A stretch of 64,000 bases of DNA from Hydrogenophaga sp. PBL-H3 (GTDB lineage Bacteria; Pseudomonadota; Gammaproteobacteria; Burkholderiales; Burkholderiaceae_C): positions 4,020,001 to 4,084,000 of the forward strand of contig NZ_CP044972.1 of NCBI RefSeq assembly GCF_010104355.1, in the 5' to 3' direction. The notes under the pieces were generated by a model. That model was not told where the DNA came from. It saw only the letters and a list, made by a program, of their open reading frames with translations, and did no database searches. The translations under genes and the position numbers were made by a program. Every line of letters starts with the position of its first letter. Position 1 is the first letter of the stretch. Below, one piece after another: positions 27,047 to 35,353 of this stretch.

Positions 27047-27055
27047 TGCGATAAT
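27047..27055 (+). promoter_or_regulatory. Extended -10 promoter before purC
   Basis: TGC followed by GATAAT (27047-27055) is a perfect extended -10 element. Transcription would start near 27062, only about 10 bases before a terminator hairpin. No good -35 is seen. Confidence 0.5.
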
Positions 27056-27070
27056 CCCCCGGAATGGTTC

Positions 27071-27101
27071 AAAGCCCGTTGGCTGTTCAACGGGCTTTTT
27101 T
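27071..27101 (+). terminator. Terminator hairpin between tctC-type gene and purC
   Basis: An 11-base perfect stem, AAAGCCCGTTG (27071-27081) with CAACGGGCTTT (27088-27098), is followed by six T. It lies 50 bases after the binding-protein stop and 28 bases before purC. It ends upstream transcription, but because a promoter precedes it, it could also attenuate purC. Confidence 0.8.
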
Positions 27102-27129
27102 CTTGTCCTGCTTTTCCCCCGATCCGATC

Positions 27130-28038
27130 ATGACCTCTGCCCTGCACACCTCGGCCCTCACCTCCCTGCCCCTGCTGGCGCGCGGCAAGGTGCGCGACAA
27201 CTACGCCGTGGGCGACGACCGCATCCTGATGGTGGCCAGCGACCGCATCAGCGCCTTCGACGTGATCATGGGCGAGCCGATTCCCGGCAAGGGCGAGCTG
27301 CTCACCAAGCTCTCGCTGTTCTGGTTCGACAAGCTCGGCCCCAAGGGCCTGAACATCTGCCCGATCCACCTCACGGGTGACGCGCCCGAGAGCGTGGTGT
27401 CTGCAGCCGAGGCGCCGCAGGTCATCGGCCGGTCGATGCTGGTGCAGCGCCTCAAACCCATCCCGGTCGAAGCCGTGGTGCGCGGGTACCTCGCCGGCAG
27501 CGGCTGGAAGGAATACCAGGACAACCAGGCGGTGTGTGGCGTGAAACTGCCCGCCGGTTTGCAAAACGCCTCAAAACTGCCCGAGCCGATCTACACGCCT
27601 GCGGCCAAGGCCGAGATGGGCGAGCACGACGAGAACATCACGTTTGAACAAACCGTGGCCATGATCGGCCCCGAACTCGCCGCGCAGATCCGCGACGTGT
27701 CGATCGCGCTCTACAAAGCCGCGGCCGAGATGGCGCTCCAGAAGGGCATCATCATTGCCGACACCAAGTTCGAGTTCGGCCTGGACAAGGCCGGGAAACT
27801 GGTGCTCATGGACGAGGTGCTCACACCCGACAGCTCGCGCTACTGGCCGGCCGAGAGTTATGTGGTGGGCCAGAACCCGCCGAGCTACGACAAGCAGTTC
27901 CTGCGCGACTGGCTGGAAACCGCGCAGGTGGGCGGCAAGCCCTGGGACAAGACACCGCCAGCGCCGCGCCTGCCCAAAGAGGTGATCGAGAAGACGGCCG
28001 CGAAATACCAGGAAGCCTTGACCCGCTTGATGGGCTGA
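27130..28038 (+). CDS. purC: SAICAR synthase
   Basis: The 302-residue enzyme joins CAIR and aspartate with ATP in purine synthesis. It is the longer single-domain form (like yeast Ade1) rather than the 240-residue E. coli form. Features are [30 protein letters not shown], the substrate loop [14 protein letters not shown], and [11 protein letters not shown] with [12 protein letters not shown]. The start was placed at 27130 because the upstream codons overlap the terminator. purE and purK lie 1.2 kb downstream on the same strand, separated by the opposing ybbN-like gene. Confidence 0.95.
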   Translation: MTSALHTSALTSLPLLARGKVRDNYAVGDDRILMVASDRISAFDVIMGEPIPGKGELLTKLSLFWFDKLGPKGLNICPIHLTGDAPESVVSAAEAPQVIGRSMLVQRLKPIPVEAVVRGYLAGSGWKEYQDNQAVCGVKLPAGLQNASKLPEPIYTPAAKAEMGEHDENITFEQTVAMIGPELAAQIRDVSIALYKAAAEMALQKGIIIADTKFEFGLDKAGKLVLMDEVLTPDSSRYWPAESYVVGQNPPSYDKQFLRDWLETAQVGGKPWDKTPPAPRLPKEVIEKTAAKYQEALTRLMG

Positions 28039-28070
28039 ACCCGCGCCCATTCGGGCTGGGCTAACCCCTA

Positions 28071-28145
28071 TTCGGGCTGAGCTTGTCGAAGCCCTTCCAC
28101 GCCACCGTGCGCGGGTGAGCCCTTCGACAGGCTCAGGGCGAACGG
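28071..28145. repeat. Intergenic inverted repeat, copy 1
   Basis: Two arms, 28071-28094 (starting TTCGGGCTGAGCTTGTCGAA) and 28117-28145 (CCTTCGACAGGCTCAGGGCG), form an imperfect inverted repeat. The same element occurs at 62499-62572. A partial extra copy of the left arm starts near 28049. It lies between the converging purC and ybbN-like genes. Similar elements are widespread in Comamonadaceae genomes as far as I recall. Confidence 0.85.
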
Positions 28146-28177
28146 AGAGAGGGGAGCCTGGGACGAACGGGGTTGCC

Positions 28178-29086
28178 TCAGCTCAAGACAACTGAAGAAA
28201 GGCGGCGCCGGTACGTCGCCACCGTCGGGTCTTGCGGCGGGACTTGGCCTTCGGCCACCTTCGCTTTGGGTGGCTCGATGATGTCGAGGATCGCAATGAA
28301 GGTCTTGCGTGCCAGGTCTTCGCTCCAGGCCTTGTCGCGCATCAAAATCTCCAGCAGTTCGTCCATGGCGGGCACCCACTGGCTGTGCGCCATGAGCAAC
28401 TGGGCGAGTGCAAAGCGCGATGCAAAGTCGCGTTTGTTGGTGGCAATGGCGGCCTGCAACTCGGCAGCGCGGGCCTGCGGGTCGGCCACCTCGGCCTGCG
28501 CGTCGCGCGCGGCCATCCAGCGCTGCAGCGAATCGAGCCGGCGCACGCCAGCGGCCTTGGCGATCACGGGCGCAAACGCCACCTTGGCGTCGTCGTCCAG
28601 GCCCAGCTCCAGCAGGAGCTTGATCAGATCGAAGCGCGCATCGTCGTTGTTCGGGTCGGTTTTCACGGCCTCCTGCAGCTTCTCCAGCGCACCTTCCAGG
28701 TCGCCTTCGGCGATGGCGTCCTGCGCCGCCTCTTCATCAGCCACCGCTTCCAGCTCGTTGGCGGCGGGCAGGTGCTTGTCGAGGAATTCCTTGATCTGGC
28801 CTTCGGGCAGTGCGCCCATGAAACCGTCGACCGGCTGGCCGTTCATGAGCAACACGCAGGTGGGGATGCTGCGGATACCGAAGGCGGCGGCGAGTTGCTG
28901 CTCCTGGTCGGAGTCGATCTTGACCAGCTTGAAGCGCCCGGCGTAGGCGGCCTCGACTTTCTCCAGCAGCGGGCCGATCACCTTGCACGGGCCGCACCAG
29001 GGGGCCCAGAAGTCGACCAGCACGGGCGTGTGGTGCGAAGCTTCGATGACCTCGGCTTCAAAATTGGCGATGGTGACGTTGATCAT
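28178..29086 (-). CDS. ybbN: Thioredoxin-TPR protein, YbbN/CnoX type
   Basis: A 302-residue protein. The N-terminal thioredoxin domain (about 1-110) has DFWAPWCGPCKVIGP with Cys31 and Cys34 and the cis-proline segment IRSIPTCVLL. The rest is helical and TPR-like (about 120-290, LQEAVKTDPNNDDARFDLIKLLLELG). YbbN/CnoX is a chaperone-linked thioredoxin that hands proteins to GroEL or DnaK. E. coli YbbN lacks the two-cysteine site; here the normal CGPC is present, so disulphide chemistry is expected. It is divergent from purE and converges with purC across a repeat. Confidence 0.88.
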   Translation of the reverse strand: MINVTIANFEAEVIEASHHTPVLVDFWAPWCGPCKVIGPLLEKVEAAYAGRFKLVKIDSDQEQQLAAAFGIRSIPTCVLLMNGQPVDGFMGALPEGQIKEFLDKHLPAANELEAVADEEAAQDAIAEGDLEGALEKLQEAVKTDPNNDDARFDLIKLLLELGLDDDAKVAFAPVIAKAAGVRRLDSLQRWMAARDAQAEVADPQARAAELQAAIATNKRDFASRFALAQLLMAHSQWVPAMDELLEILMRDKAWSEDLARKTFIAILDIIEPPKAKVAEGQVPPQDPTVATYRRRLSSVVLS

Positions 29087-29170
29087 GGGGAGGGTCTGAA
29101 GGGGAAGCGGTGCGAGGCGGCTGGCGCCATGAGGGTGAACCGTAAAATCGACACTTTACCGGAGAGCGCC

Positions 29171-29236
29171 ATGCCTGTTCATGCGCGCCACCGGGCACCG
29201 CCCCTTCAGGGCGCATCGGCCAAAGGCACAACATGA
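29171..29236 (+). CDS. Possible 21-codon leader peptide before purE
   Basis: An ATG at 29171, six bases after GGAG (29161-29164), opens a 21-codon frame reading [20 protein letters not shown]. It ends in TGA at 29234-29236, overlapping the purE ATG at 29233. TAAAAT at 29143-29148 is a likely -10. The layout allows translational coupling of purE to the leader. No expression evidence is available. Confidence 0.35.
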   Translation: MPVHARHRAPPLQGASAKGTT

Positions 29237-29721
29237 ACCCCATCCAGGTGGGCGTGGTCATGGGCTCCAGCAGCGACTGGGACACCATGCAGCACGCCGT
29301 GCAGATCCTGCAGGATTTCGGCATTTCCTTCGACGCCCGCGTGGTCTCGGCACACCGCATGCCCGATGACATGTTCACCTACGCCGAGAGCGCGGCCGGC
29401 CGAGGCATGAAATGCATCATTGCCGGCGCCGGCGGCGCGGCGCACCTGCCGGGCATGCTGGCCGCCAAGACAGTGGTGCCCGTGCTCGGCGTTCCGGTGG
29501 CCAGCAAACACCTCAGCGGTGTGGACTCGCTGCACAGCATCGTGCAGATGCCCAAGGGCGTGCCGGTGGCCACCTTCGCCATCGGCGCGGCGGGCGCGGC
29601 CAACGCAGCGCTGTTTGCCGTGGCCATGCTCGCCAACGAAGACCCTGCGCTGCGCGAGAAGCTCGAAGCCTTTCGCGCCCAGCAGACCGCCGCCGCTCGC
29701 GGCATGACCCTTCCTCTGTGA
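29233..29721 (+). CDS. purE: N5-carboxyaminoimidazole ribonucleotide mutase
   Basis: A 162-residue class I PurE that converts N5-CAIR to CAIR in purine synthesis. It has [14 protein letters not shown], the substrate loop [10 protein letters not shown] and [15 protein letters not shown], the family core. The length is standard. It is followed 10 bases later by purK, its normal partner, and preceded by a possible leader peptide whose stop overlaps its start. PurE acts as an octamer in the cytoplasm. Confidence 0.95.
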   Translation: MNPIQVGVVMGSSSDWDTMQHAVQILQDFGISFDARVVSAHRMPDDMFTYAESAAGRGMKCIIAGAGGAAHLPGMLAAKTVVPVLGVPVASKHLSGVDSLHSIVQMPKGVPVATFAIGAAGAANAALFAVAMLANEDPALREKLEAFRAQQTAAARGMTLPL

Positions 29722-29731
29722 CACCACCCCC

Positions 29732-30970
29732 ATGAGCCTCAAGACCATTCTTCCCGGCAGCACCTCGCCCACCGGCCAGCAGATCACGCTCGGCGTCATG
29801 GGCGGCGGCCAGCTCGGGCGCATGTTCGTGCAGGCCGCCCAGGCCATGGGCTACTTCACCGCCGTGCTCGACCCGGATCCCGCCAGCCCGGCCGGCCTCA
29901 TCAGCCATTTCCACATCCAGACGCCCTATGACGACGAGCAGGGCCTGGCTCAGCTGATGCAGCGATGCGAGGCCATCACCACCGAGTTTGAAAACGTGCC
30001 GGCACCCGCGCTGGTCACGCTCGGCGCGCACCGCCCGGTGGCGCCCTCGGCCGCCTGCGTGGCGGTGGCGCAAGACCGCATCAAGGAGAAGGCGCACTTT
30101 GTGCAGTGCGCGCCGGTCAGTGGCGTGTTCCCCGCGCCCTACGCCGCCATCACCACCGACGAACTCCTGGCCGCCGTGCCGGCGGATCTTCTGCCAGGGA
30201 TATTGAAGACTTCGCGCCTGGGCTACGACGGCAAGGGGCAGGTGCGCGTGAGCACCCGCGAAGAACTCGCCGCGGCCTGGGACAGCCTGAAAAAAGTGCC
30301 GTGCGTGCTGGAAAAGCGCATGCCGCTGCGCGGCGAATGCTCGGTGATCGTGGCGCGCGGTGCCGACGGCCACACCGTGAGCTTTCCGGTGCAGAAGAAC
30401 ACGCACCACGACGGCATCCTGGCCATCACCGAGGTGTACGAGGGCGCTCTGGACGCCACCCTGGCCGCACGCGCGCAAGCCAGCACGACAGCACTGGCCC
30501 AGCACCTCAACTACGTGGGCGTGCTGTGCGTGGAGTACTTCCTGGTCGACACGGCCGACGGTGGCGTGGACCTGATCGTCAACGAAATGGCGCCGCGCCC
30601 GCACAACAGCGGCCACTACACGCAGAACGCCTGCGACATTTCTCAGTTTGAAGCGCAGGTGCGCACGCTGGCCGGCCTGCCGCTGCCCACGCCGCGCCAG
30701 CACAGCCCGGCCATCATGGTCAACCTGCTGGGCGACCTCTGGTTTGCGCCCAACGCCCTGCGCGCCACCGTCAGTGAACGCGGTGCGTCGCCACCCTGGG
30801 CGCAGGTGCTGGCCCTGCCCGGCACCCACCTGCATCTCTACGGCAAGCTCAGCGCCCGCCCCGGCCGCAAGATGGGTCACCTCAACATCACCGCGCCCAC
30901 CGTCGCGCAGGTGCGCGAGACCGCGGCCGAAGTCTTGCGCCTGCTGGGCTTGCCGCCGCTGGACGCCTGA
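29732..30970 (+). CDS. purK: N5-carboxyaminoimidazole ribonucleotide synthase
   Basis: The 412-residue ATP-grasp enzyme carboxylates AIR to N5-CAIR, the substrate of PurE. It has the GGGQLGRMF nucleotide loop near residue 20, the ATP-grasp segment KTSRLGYDGKGQVRV, EKRMPLRGECSVIVAR, GVLCVEYFLV, and the metal site VNEMAPRPHNSGHYT. A slightly long N-terminus precedes the first loop. It forms an operon with purE and is followed 7 bases later by the Sua5-type gene. Confidence 0.95.
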   Translation: MSLKTILPGSTSPTGQQITLGVMGGGQLGRMFVQAAQAMGYFTAVLDPDPASPAGLISHFHIQTPYDDEQGLAQLMQRCEAITTEFENVPAPALVTLGAHRPVAPSAACVAVAQDRIKEKAHFVQCAPVSGVFPAPYAAITTDELLAAVPADLLPGILKTSRLGYDGKGQVRVSTREELAAAWDSLKKVPCVLEKRMPLRGECSVIVARGADGHTVSFPVQKNTHHDGILAITEVYEGALDATLAARAQASTTALAQHLNYVGVLCVEYFLVDTADGGVDLIVNEMAPRPHNSGHYTQNACDISQFEAQVRTLAGLPLPTPRQHSPAIMVNLLGDLWFAPNALRATVSERGASPPWAQVLALPGTHLHLYGKLSARPGRKMGHLNITAPTVAQVRETAAEVLRLLGLPPLDA

Positions 30971-30977
30971 CCCACCC

Positions 30978-31991
30978 ATGCCCTTGCTGCTGAGTGCCGA
31001 CGACGCATCTGCCGTGGAACACGCGGCAGAGCGCCTGGCTGCGGGCTCGCTGGTGGGCATGCCGACCGAGACCGTGTATGGCCTGGCGGCAGACGCCGAC
31101 AACGCCACCGCGGTGCACCGCATCTTCGAGGCCAAAGGCCGCCCGGCCGACCATCCGCTGATCGTGCATCTGGCCCCCGGCACCGGCGCACAAGGCTGGC
31201 GCACCGGGGTTGACCACTATGCGCGCGACGTGCCCGCCTTTGCGGTTGCGCTCATGAACGCCTTCTGGCCTGGCCCGCTCACGCTCATCCTGCCGCGCCG
31301 ACAAGGTGTGGCCGCCGTGGCGGCGGGCGGTCAGGACTCGGTGGGCCTGCGCTGCCCGGCCCACCCGGTGGCACAAGCGCTGCTCACGGCCGCCGCCGCG
31401 CGCGGCGTGAGCGGCGTGGCCGCGCCCAGCGCCAACCGATTCGGCCGCGTGAGCCCGACCACCGCCGCCCACGTTTTTGAAGAATTCACCGCGCTGGCGG
31501 ATGACGATCTGCTCATCCTCGACGGGGGTGCCTGCCCGGTGGGTATCGAGTCCACCATCGTCGACGCCACGCGCGCGCACCCGGTGCTGCTGCGCCCCGG
31601 CATGGTCACCACCGCGCAGATCGAGGCGGTGTGCCAGCAACCGCTGCGCGAGCGCGACGAGACCGCGCCGCGCGCCTCGGGCACGCTCGAATCGCACTAC
31701 GCACCGCGCGCCAAGGTGCGGCTGATGGACGCCCAACCCTTGCAGACCGCGCTGGACTTGCTGGGATCGGATGCGAGGCACATCGCGGTGTACGCCCGCA
31801 CACCGGTCAAGGCCGCGCGTGGCGTGACCGTGCGCCGCATGCCCCTGGATGCCGCTCGCAGCGCTCAGGAACTGTTTGCCGTGCTGCGCGAGCTGGATGC
31901 CACGGGTGCGCGCCTGATTTGGGTGGAAACGCCACCCGCCGACGCGGCCTGGGACGGCGTGCGCGACCGCCTGACGCGTGCCGCCGCCTGA
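30978..31991 (+). CDS. tsaC: Threonylcarbamoyl-AMP synthase, Sua5 type
   Basis: A 337-residue protein that makes threonylcarbamoyl-AMP for the t6A modification of tRNAs reading ANN codons. The YrdC domain (about 1-205) shows GMPTETVYGLAADA, KGRPADHPLIVHL and CPAHPVAQALL. A C-terminal Sua5 domain (about 235-337, LESHYAPRAKVRLMDA) makes it the longer Sua5 form rather than the short TsaC. It is the last gene after purE-purK. TsaB, which works in the same pathway, is encoded at 33930. Confidence 0.92.
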   Translation: MPLLLSADDASAVEHAAERLAAGSLVGMPTETVYGLAADADNATAVHRIFEAKGRPADHPLIVHLAPGTGAQGWRTGVDHYARDVPAFAVALMNAFWPGPLTLILPRRQGVAAVAAGGQDSVGLRCPAHPVAQALLTAAAARGVSGVAAPSANRFGRVSPTTAAHVFEEFTALADDDLLILDGGACPVGIESTIVDATRAHPVLLRPGMVTTAQIEAVCQQPLRERDETAPRASGTLESHYAPRAKVRLMDAQPLQTALDLLGSDARHIAVYARTPVKAARGVTVRRMPLDAARSAQELFAVLRELDATGARLIWVETPPADAAWDGVRDRLTRAAA

Positions 31992-32003
31992 GGACGGGAA
32001 ACC

Positions 32004-32273
32004 TCAGTGGCGCCGTTTGCGCCCGTAGCGCAACTTCATCACCAGGATCGACAGGGCCAGCGCCAGCGTGATCGTGTTGGCCACCACCACCGGCCATGCC
32101 CCCAGGGTCAGGCCGTAGACCAGCCAGAGCGCCACGCCGAGCGTGAAAGCGCTGTACATGCCCAGGGAAATGCCGCTCACGTCGCGGGACTTGAAGGTGA
32201 GCCAGGCTTGCGGGATGAAGCTGGCCGTGGTGAGGAAAGCGGCGCAAAAGCCGATGAATTCGCCGAGTTGCAT
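32004..32273 (-). CDS. SemiSWEET/PQ-loop membrane protein
   Basis: An 89-residue, three-helix protein with the PQ-loop segment ASFIPQAWLTFKSRDVSGIS and LWLVYG, typical of SemiSWEET sugar transporters, which work as dimers. The ATG at 32273 fits the family length; the frame runs further upstream without a good site. Its stop lies 12 bases from the converging Sua5 stop, with a short hairpin (CTGAGG / CCTCAG, 31988-32007) between. The cargo, sugar or another small solute, is not known. Confidence 0.82.
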   Translation of the reverse strand: MQLGEFIGFCAAFLTTASFIPQAWLTFKSRDVSGISLGMYSAFTLGVALWLVYGLTLGAWPVVVANTITLALALSILVMKLRYGRKRRH

Positions 32274-32323
32274 GGGCTCAATGATACGGACCGGGCCGGC
32301 ATGCAGCTTCGGTGACGCGGCAT

Positions 32324-33841
32324 TCAGTCGGGGAGTGACGCGGTCCACTCCACCAGTGCCTCCAGCGCCGGCCGGGCGGCGGGCGCGTTGGGGTGGTTCA
32401 CGAAGCCCACCACCACGTAACGCGCGCCATTGACCGCGTTCACATAGCCGGCAATGCCCGTCACGTCCCTGAGCGTGCCGGTTTTGAGCAGCGCGTTACC
32501 GCGTGCAGCACTGCCAGGCGCGCGGGCCATGCGGGCGGCGGTGCCGTTCACGCCGGCGATCGACAGGGAACTGGCGAAGCGCTCGCCCTGCGGGTGGCGG
32601 CTGGCGTGGCGCAGCAGGTTGGCCAGGGCCTCGGGCGTGATGCGTTCTTCGCGCGACAGCCCCGAGCCGTTGTCCATCACCGGCACCGCGCTGCGGATGC
32701 CGAAGGTGCGCCTCCACCAGTTTTCGAGCACCTCGCGCGAACGCTCGAAACGCGCCGGGCGCATGGGCACGAGTCGGTCGGTCACGGAGCCCTGGGACAT
32801 CACCGGCTGAGGCGCCGGCGTGGGTGTGAGTCGACCGAGCGTGAGGAACACCTGCTGGGCCATCACGTTGTTGCTCCACTGGTTCACGTCGGTGATGATG
32901 TCCGAGAGCGGCAACGACGGGGCTTCGTGCAACAGCGCCGCGCCCAGGGGGGTGACACCCGTTCGGGCATGGCCGGTGATGGCGCCGCCGCTGGCGCGCC
33001 ACAGACCCTCCATGGCACGCGCCGCGTAGCTGGTCGGGTCCTGGTACGCCACGGGCCATTTGAGCTCACCACAACTCTGCGGGTAGCGGCCCTCGAAGCG
33101 GATGCTGTTGGCGTCGTCAAAACGCGCCTGCAGTCCGCCGCGCCAGTCACCGCAACCGGTGCCCACGCGCGCCAGCGGCACCGTGGCGTCGATCGCAAGC
33201 CCCGCCATGGGCGGCTCGCTGATCACGCGCGCCACGCCGTTGGCGCCGTCAGGCTGGAAGGTCAGCACGACCGACTTGAAATTGACCAGCAGCGCATCGG
33301 GCGTGGCGTTGTACGGACGCAGGGATTCGCCGTCGAAGGCACCCGGATCGGCAGCGGCGATCTCGAACGCGCTGTGGTCGAGCACGATGTCGCCCAGCAC
33401 CACGCGCACACCCTTGTCCTGCAGCGCAAAGAAAGCGCCCTGGATGCGTTCGAGCACGAACTTCGGATCGCCGTCACCACGCACATACAGGTTGCCGCGC
33501 AGCACACCCTGGTCAATCGTGCCGTCGGTGTAGAAGCGGGTGTTCCAGGTGTAGTCGGCGCCCAGCAGGTCGATGGCGGCGTAGGTGGTCACCAGCTTCA
33601 TCACCGAGGCCGGGTTCACCGGCACGCTGGCGCGAAAACGCAAGCGCTCTTCGGCCTTGCTGTCGACCGACACCACCAGCGCCGACAGCGCACCGGGCGG
33701 CACCTGCGCGCGCTTGAGGGCGGCCACCACGGTGGGCGGCAGGGCACCGTAGTCGCCCGGCAACTGGGCGCAGGCCGGCAGCGTCAGCAGGGCCGGGATC
33801 AACAGGGCGAACAGGGAGCGGGATAGAGACATGCATTTCAT
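32324..33841 (-). CDS. dacB: D-alanyl-D-alanine carboxypeptidase/endopeptidase, PBP4 type
   Basis: A 505-residue exported peptidoglycan hydrolase of the S13 family. A signal peptide (SLFALLIPALLTLPACAQ) is followed by the active-site NPASVMKL with Ser79 and Lys82. The long extra domain typical of PBP4 comes next, then the second motif in QWSNNVMAQQ and the third in LLKTGTLRDVTGIAGYV. It trims or cuts crosslinked peptidoglycan in the periplasm. The start may be 33841 (MKCMSL) or 33832 (MSLSRS); neither has a strong ribosome site. It is divergent from tsaB. Confidence 0.9.
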   Translation of the reverse strand: MKCMSLSRSLFALLIPALLTLPACAQLPGDYGALPPTVVAALKRAQVPPGALSALVVSVDSKAEERLRFRASVPVNPASVMKLVTTYAAIDLLGADYTWNTRFYTDGTIDQGVLRGNLYVRGDGDPKFVLERIQGAFFALQDKGVRVVLGDIVLDHSAFEIAAADPGAFDGESLRPYNATPDALLVNFKSVVLTFQPDGANGVARVISEPPMAGLAIDATVPLARVGTGCGDWRGGLQARFDDANSIRFEGRYPQSCGELKWPVAYQDPTSYAARAMEGLWRASGGAITGHARTGVTPLGAALLHEAPSLPLSDIITDVNQWSNNVMAQQVFLTLGRLTPTPAPQPVMSQGSVTDRLVPMRPARFERSREVLENWWRRTFGIRSAVPVMDNGSGLSREERITPEALANLLRHASRHPQGERFASSLSIAGVNGTAARMARAPGSAARGNALLKTGTLRDVTGIAGYVNAVNGARYVVVGFVNHPNAPAARPALEALVEWTASLPD

Positions 33842-33917
33842 TATGAAACGCGACCCCCGGCCCCGGCGAGCGCCTGTGGGCCGGGGGACCACCGGCCAGA
33901 CGGTCGGCACCCTGGCC

Positions 33918-33923
33918 GATAAT
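33918..33923 (+). promoter_or_regulatory. -10 element giving a leaderless tsaB transcript
   Basis: GATAAT ends 7 bases before the tsaB ATG, so transcription would begin at or next to the A of the start codon. No ribosome site is visible upstream of the ATG, in agreement with a leaderless mRNA. Confidence 0.45.
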
Positions 33924-33929
33924 CCTGCG

Positions 33930-34718
33930 ATGCCCATTGCACCCCCGCCCTCCCTGCGCCTGTTGGCCATTGAAACCAGCACCGACGCGCTCTCTGTGGC
34001 TCTGGGTTCGGGTGAGCCCGGTGCGCCGCTGTGGCAGCGCAGCGGCCCCGGCGGCGCCCAGGCCTCGGGCTCGCTGCTGCCCATGGTGCGCAGCGTGCTG
34101 AACGATGCGGGCTGGTCGCTGGACACGCTGACAGCGGTGGTGTTCGGGCGCGGACCGGGCTCGTTCACCGGCTTGCGCACCGCCTGCTCGGTGGCTCAGG
34201 GCCTGGCCTACGGCGTGCAAGGCCTCACCCGCACGGCAGGCTTGCCAGTGCTGCCGGTGGACACGCTGCTGGCCCTGGCCGAGGAAGCCCGGCAAGCACT
34301 GGTGGACTCGGGGAAGGCGGTGCCGGGGGCGATCGTGGCGCTGCTCGATGCCCGCATGGGCGAGATCTACGTGGCGCCGTACGCCTGCCACGCCGCCGGC
34401 CCTGCAGGCCTGGTGCCGCTGGCACCACCCCGCCTGTGCACCCCGGCCGACCTGCAGGCCTACCTGCAAGACCTGGCCCCGGGCGAGCGGCTGCTCACCG
34501 GCAACGTGTTCGACTCGGCCGCGCTGGCCACACTGGCGGGCCAGCGCCTGCCAGCCCTGCCCTCGGCCACTGCGCTGCTGCGCCTGGCGCCAGGTCTGAT
34601 CGCCGCAGGCCACACCGTTGCTGCGCAAGACGCATTGCCCCTGTATGTGCGGGACAAGGTGGCCCAGACCACGGCGGAGCGCGAACGCATCCGCCTGGCC
34701 ACGGAGGCCCGCGCATGA
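33930..34718 (+). CDS. tsaB: tRNA t6A threonylcarbamoyladenosine synthase subunit TsaB
   Basis: A 262-residue ASKHA-fold protein that scaffolds TsaD and TsaE in t6A tRNA modification. It shows LRLLAIETSTDALSVAL at the N-terminus, LLPMVRSVLNDAG, and VVFGRGPGSFTGLRTACSVAQGLA, the signature of TsaB. The C-terminal third is variable. The ATG overlaps no other gene, but the stop overlaps the rimI start (ATGA), forming a three-gene unit with rimI and a uracil DNA glycosylase, an order that is common in related bacteria. Confidence 0.93.
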   Translation: MPIAPPPSLRLLAIETSTDALSVALGSGEPGAPLWQRSGPGGAQASGSLLPMVRSVLNDAGWSLDTLTAVVFGRGPGSFTGLRTACSVAQGLAYGVQGLTRTAGLPVLPVDTLLALAEEARQALVDSGKAVPGAIVALLDARMGEIYVAPYACHAAGPAGLVPLAPPRLCTPADLQAYLQDLAPGERLLTGNVFDSAALATLAGQRLPALPSATALLRLAPGLIAAGHTVAAQDALPLYVRDKVAQTTAERERIRLATEARA

Positions 34719-35353
34719 CCTCACCGACCCATGCCGACGCGGCGGTGAAAGCCGTGCTGCCCGCCTGGGCCAGCGGTCTCTGGCCCGCCCCCACCCAGCC
34801 ACTGGTGAGATCTCGCACGGCATCCTGCCCCGAGCGGCAGATCGCGTTCGAACCGATGCTCGAATCCGACCTGGACGCGGTGCACGCCGTGGAATCGCAG
34901 GCCTACGCCCACCCCTGGTCGCGCCGGCACTTTCACGACTCGCTCAAGGCAGGCTACCCGGCCATCCTGCTGCTGTCCCAGCCCCTGCCGGGCGACATGG
35001 TGAGTCCACCGCGCGCCGATGGCCGTGTCTTGCTGGGCTATATGGTGGCCATGCCCGGTGTGGATGAAGTGCACCTGCTCAACATCACCGTGGCAACCAC
35101 ACACCAGCGTCAGGGCTGGGCGCGCTTCATGCTCGACGCGCTGGTCCTGTGTTCGCGCGGGCAAGGCGCGCAATGGCTGTGGCTGGAAGTGCGCAAGAGC
35201 AATGCACCCGCGCGCGCACTGTACGAACGCTACGGCTTTGCGCAGGTGGGCTTGCGCAAGGGCTATTACCCGGCGGGTCACTTCCAGCGCGAAGACGCGG
35301 TGGTGATGAGCCTCAATCTGGTCGCGTCGGCTGCGGTGGAGGCCCTCCGGTGA
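34715..35353 (+). CDS. rimI: Ribosomal protein S18 alanine N-acetyltransferase
   Basis: A 212-residue GNAT acetyltransferase. The core (about 45-200) has HAVESQAYAHPWSRRHF, the acetyl-CoA site VATTHQRQGWARFMLDAL (Q/R-x-x-G-x-A form, here RQGWA), and the C-terminal KSNAPARALYERYGFAQVGLRKGYY. The N-terminal 40 residues are longer than in E. coli RimI. RimI acetylates the N-terminal alanine of S18. Its start overlaps tsaB and its stop overlaps the next GTG start, so translation is coupled through all three genes. Confidence 0.9.
   Translation: MTSPTHADAAVKAVLPAWASGLWPAPTQPLVRSRTASCPERQIAFEPMLESDLDAVHAVESQAYAHPWSRRHFHDSLKAGYPAILLLSQPLPGDMVSPPRADGRVLLGYMVAMPGVDEVHLLNITVATTHQRQGWARFMLDALVLCSRGQGAQWLWLEVRKSNAPARALYERYGFAQVGLRKGYYPAGHFQREDAVVMSLNLVASAAVEALR

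Noticed and set aside
31988..32007. Short hairpin CTGAGG/CCTCAG at the Sua5 stop as a terminator
   Set aside because: The stem is only 6 bases and no T run follows, so it is not called as a terminator.
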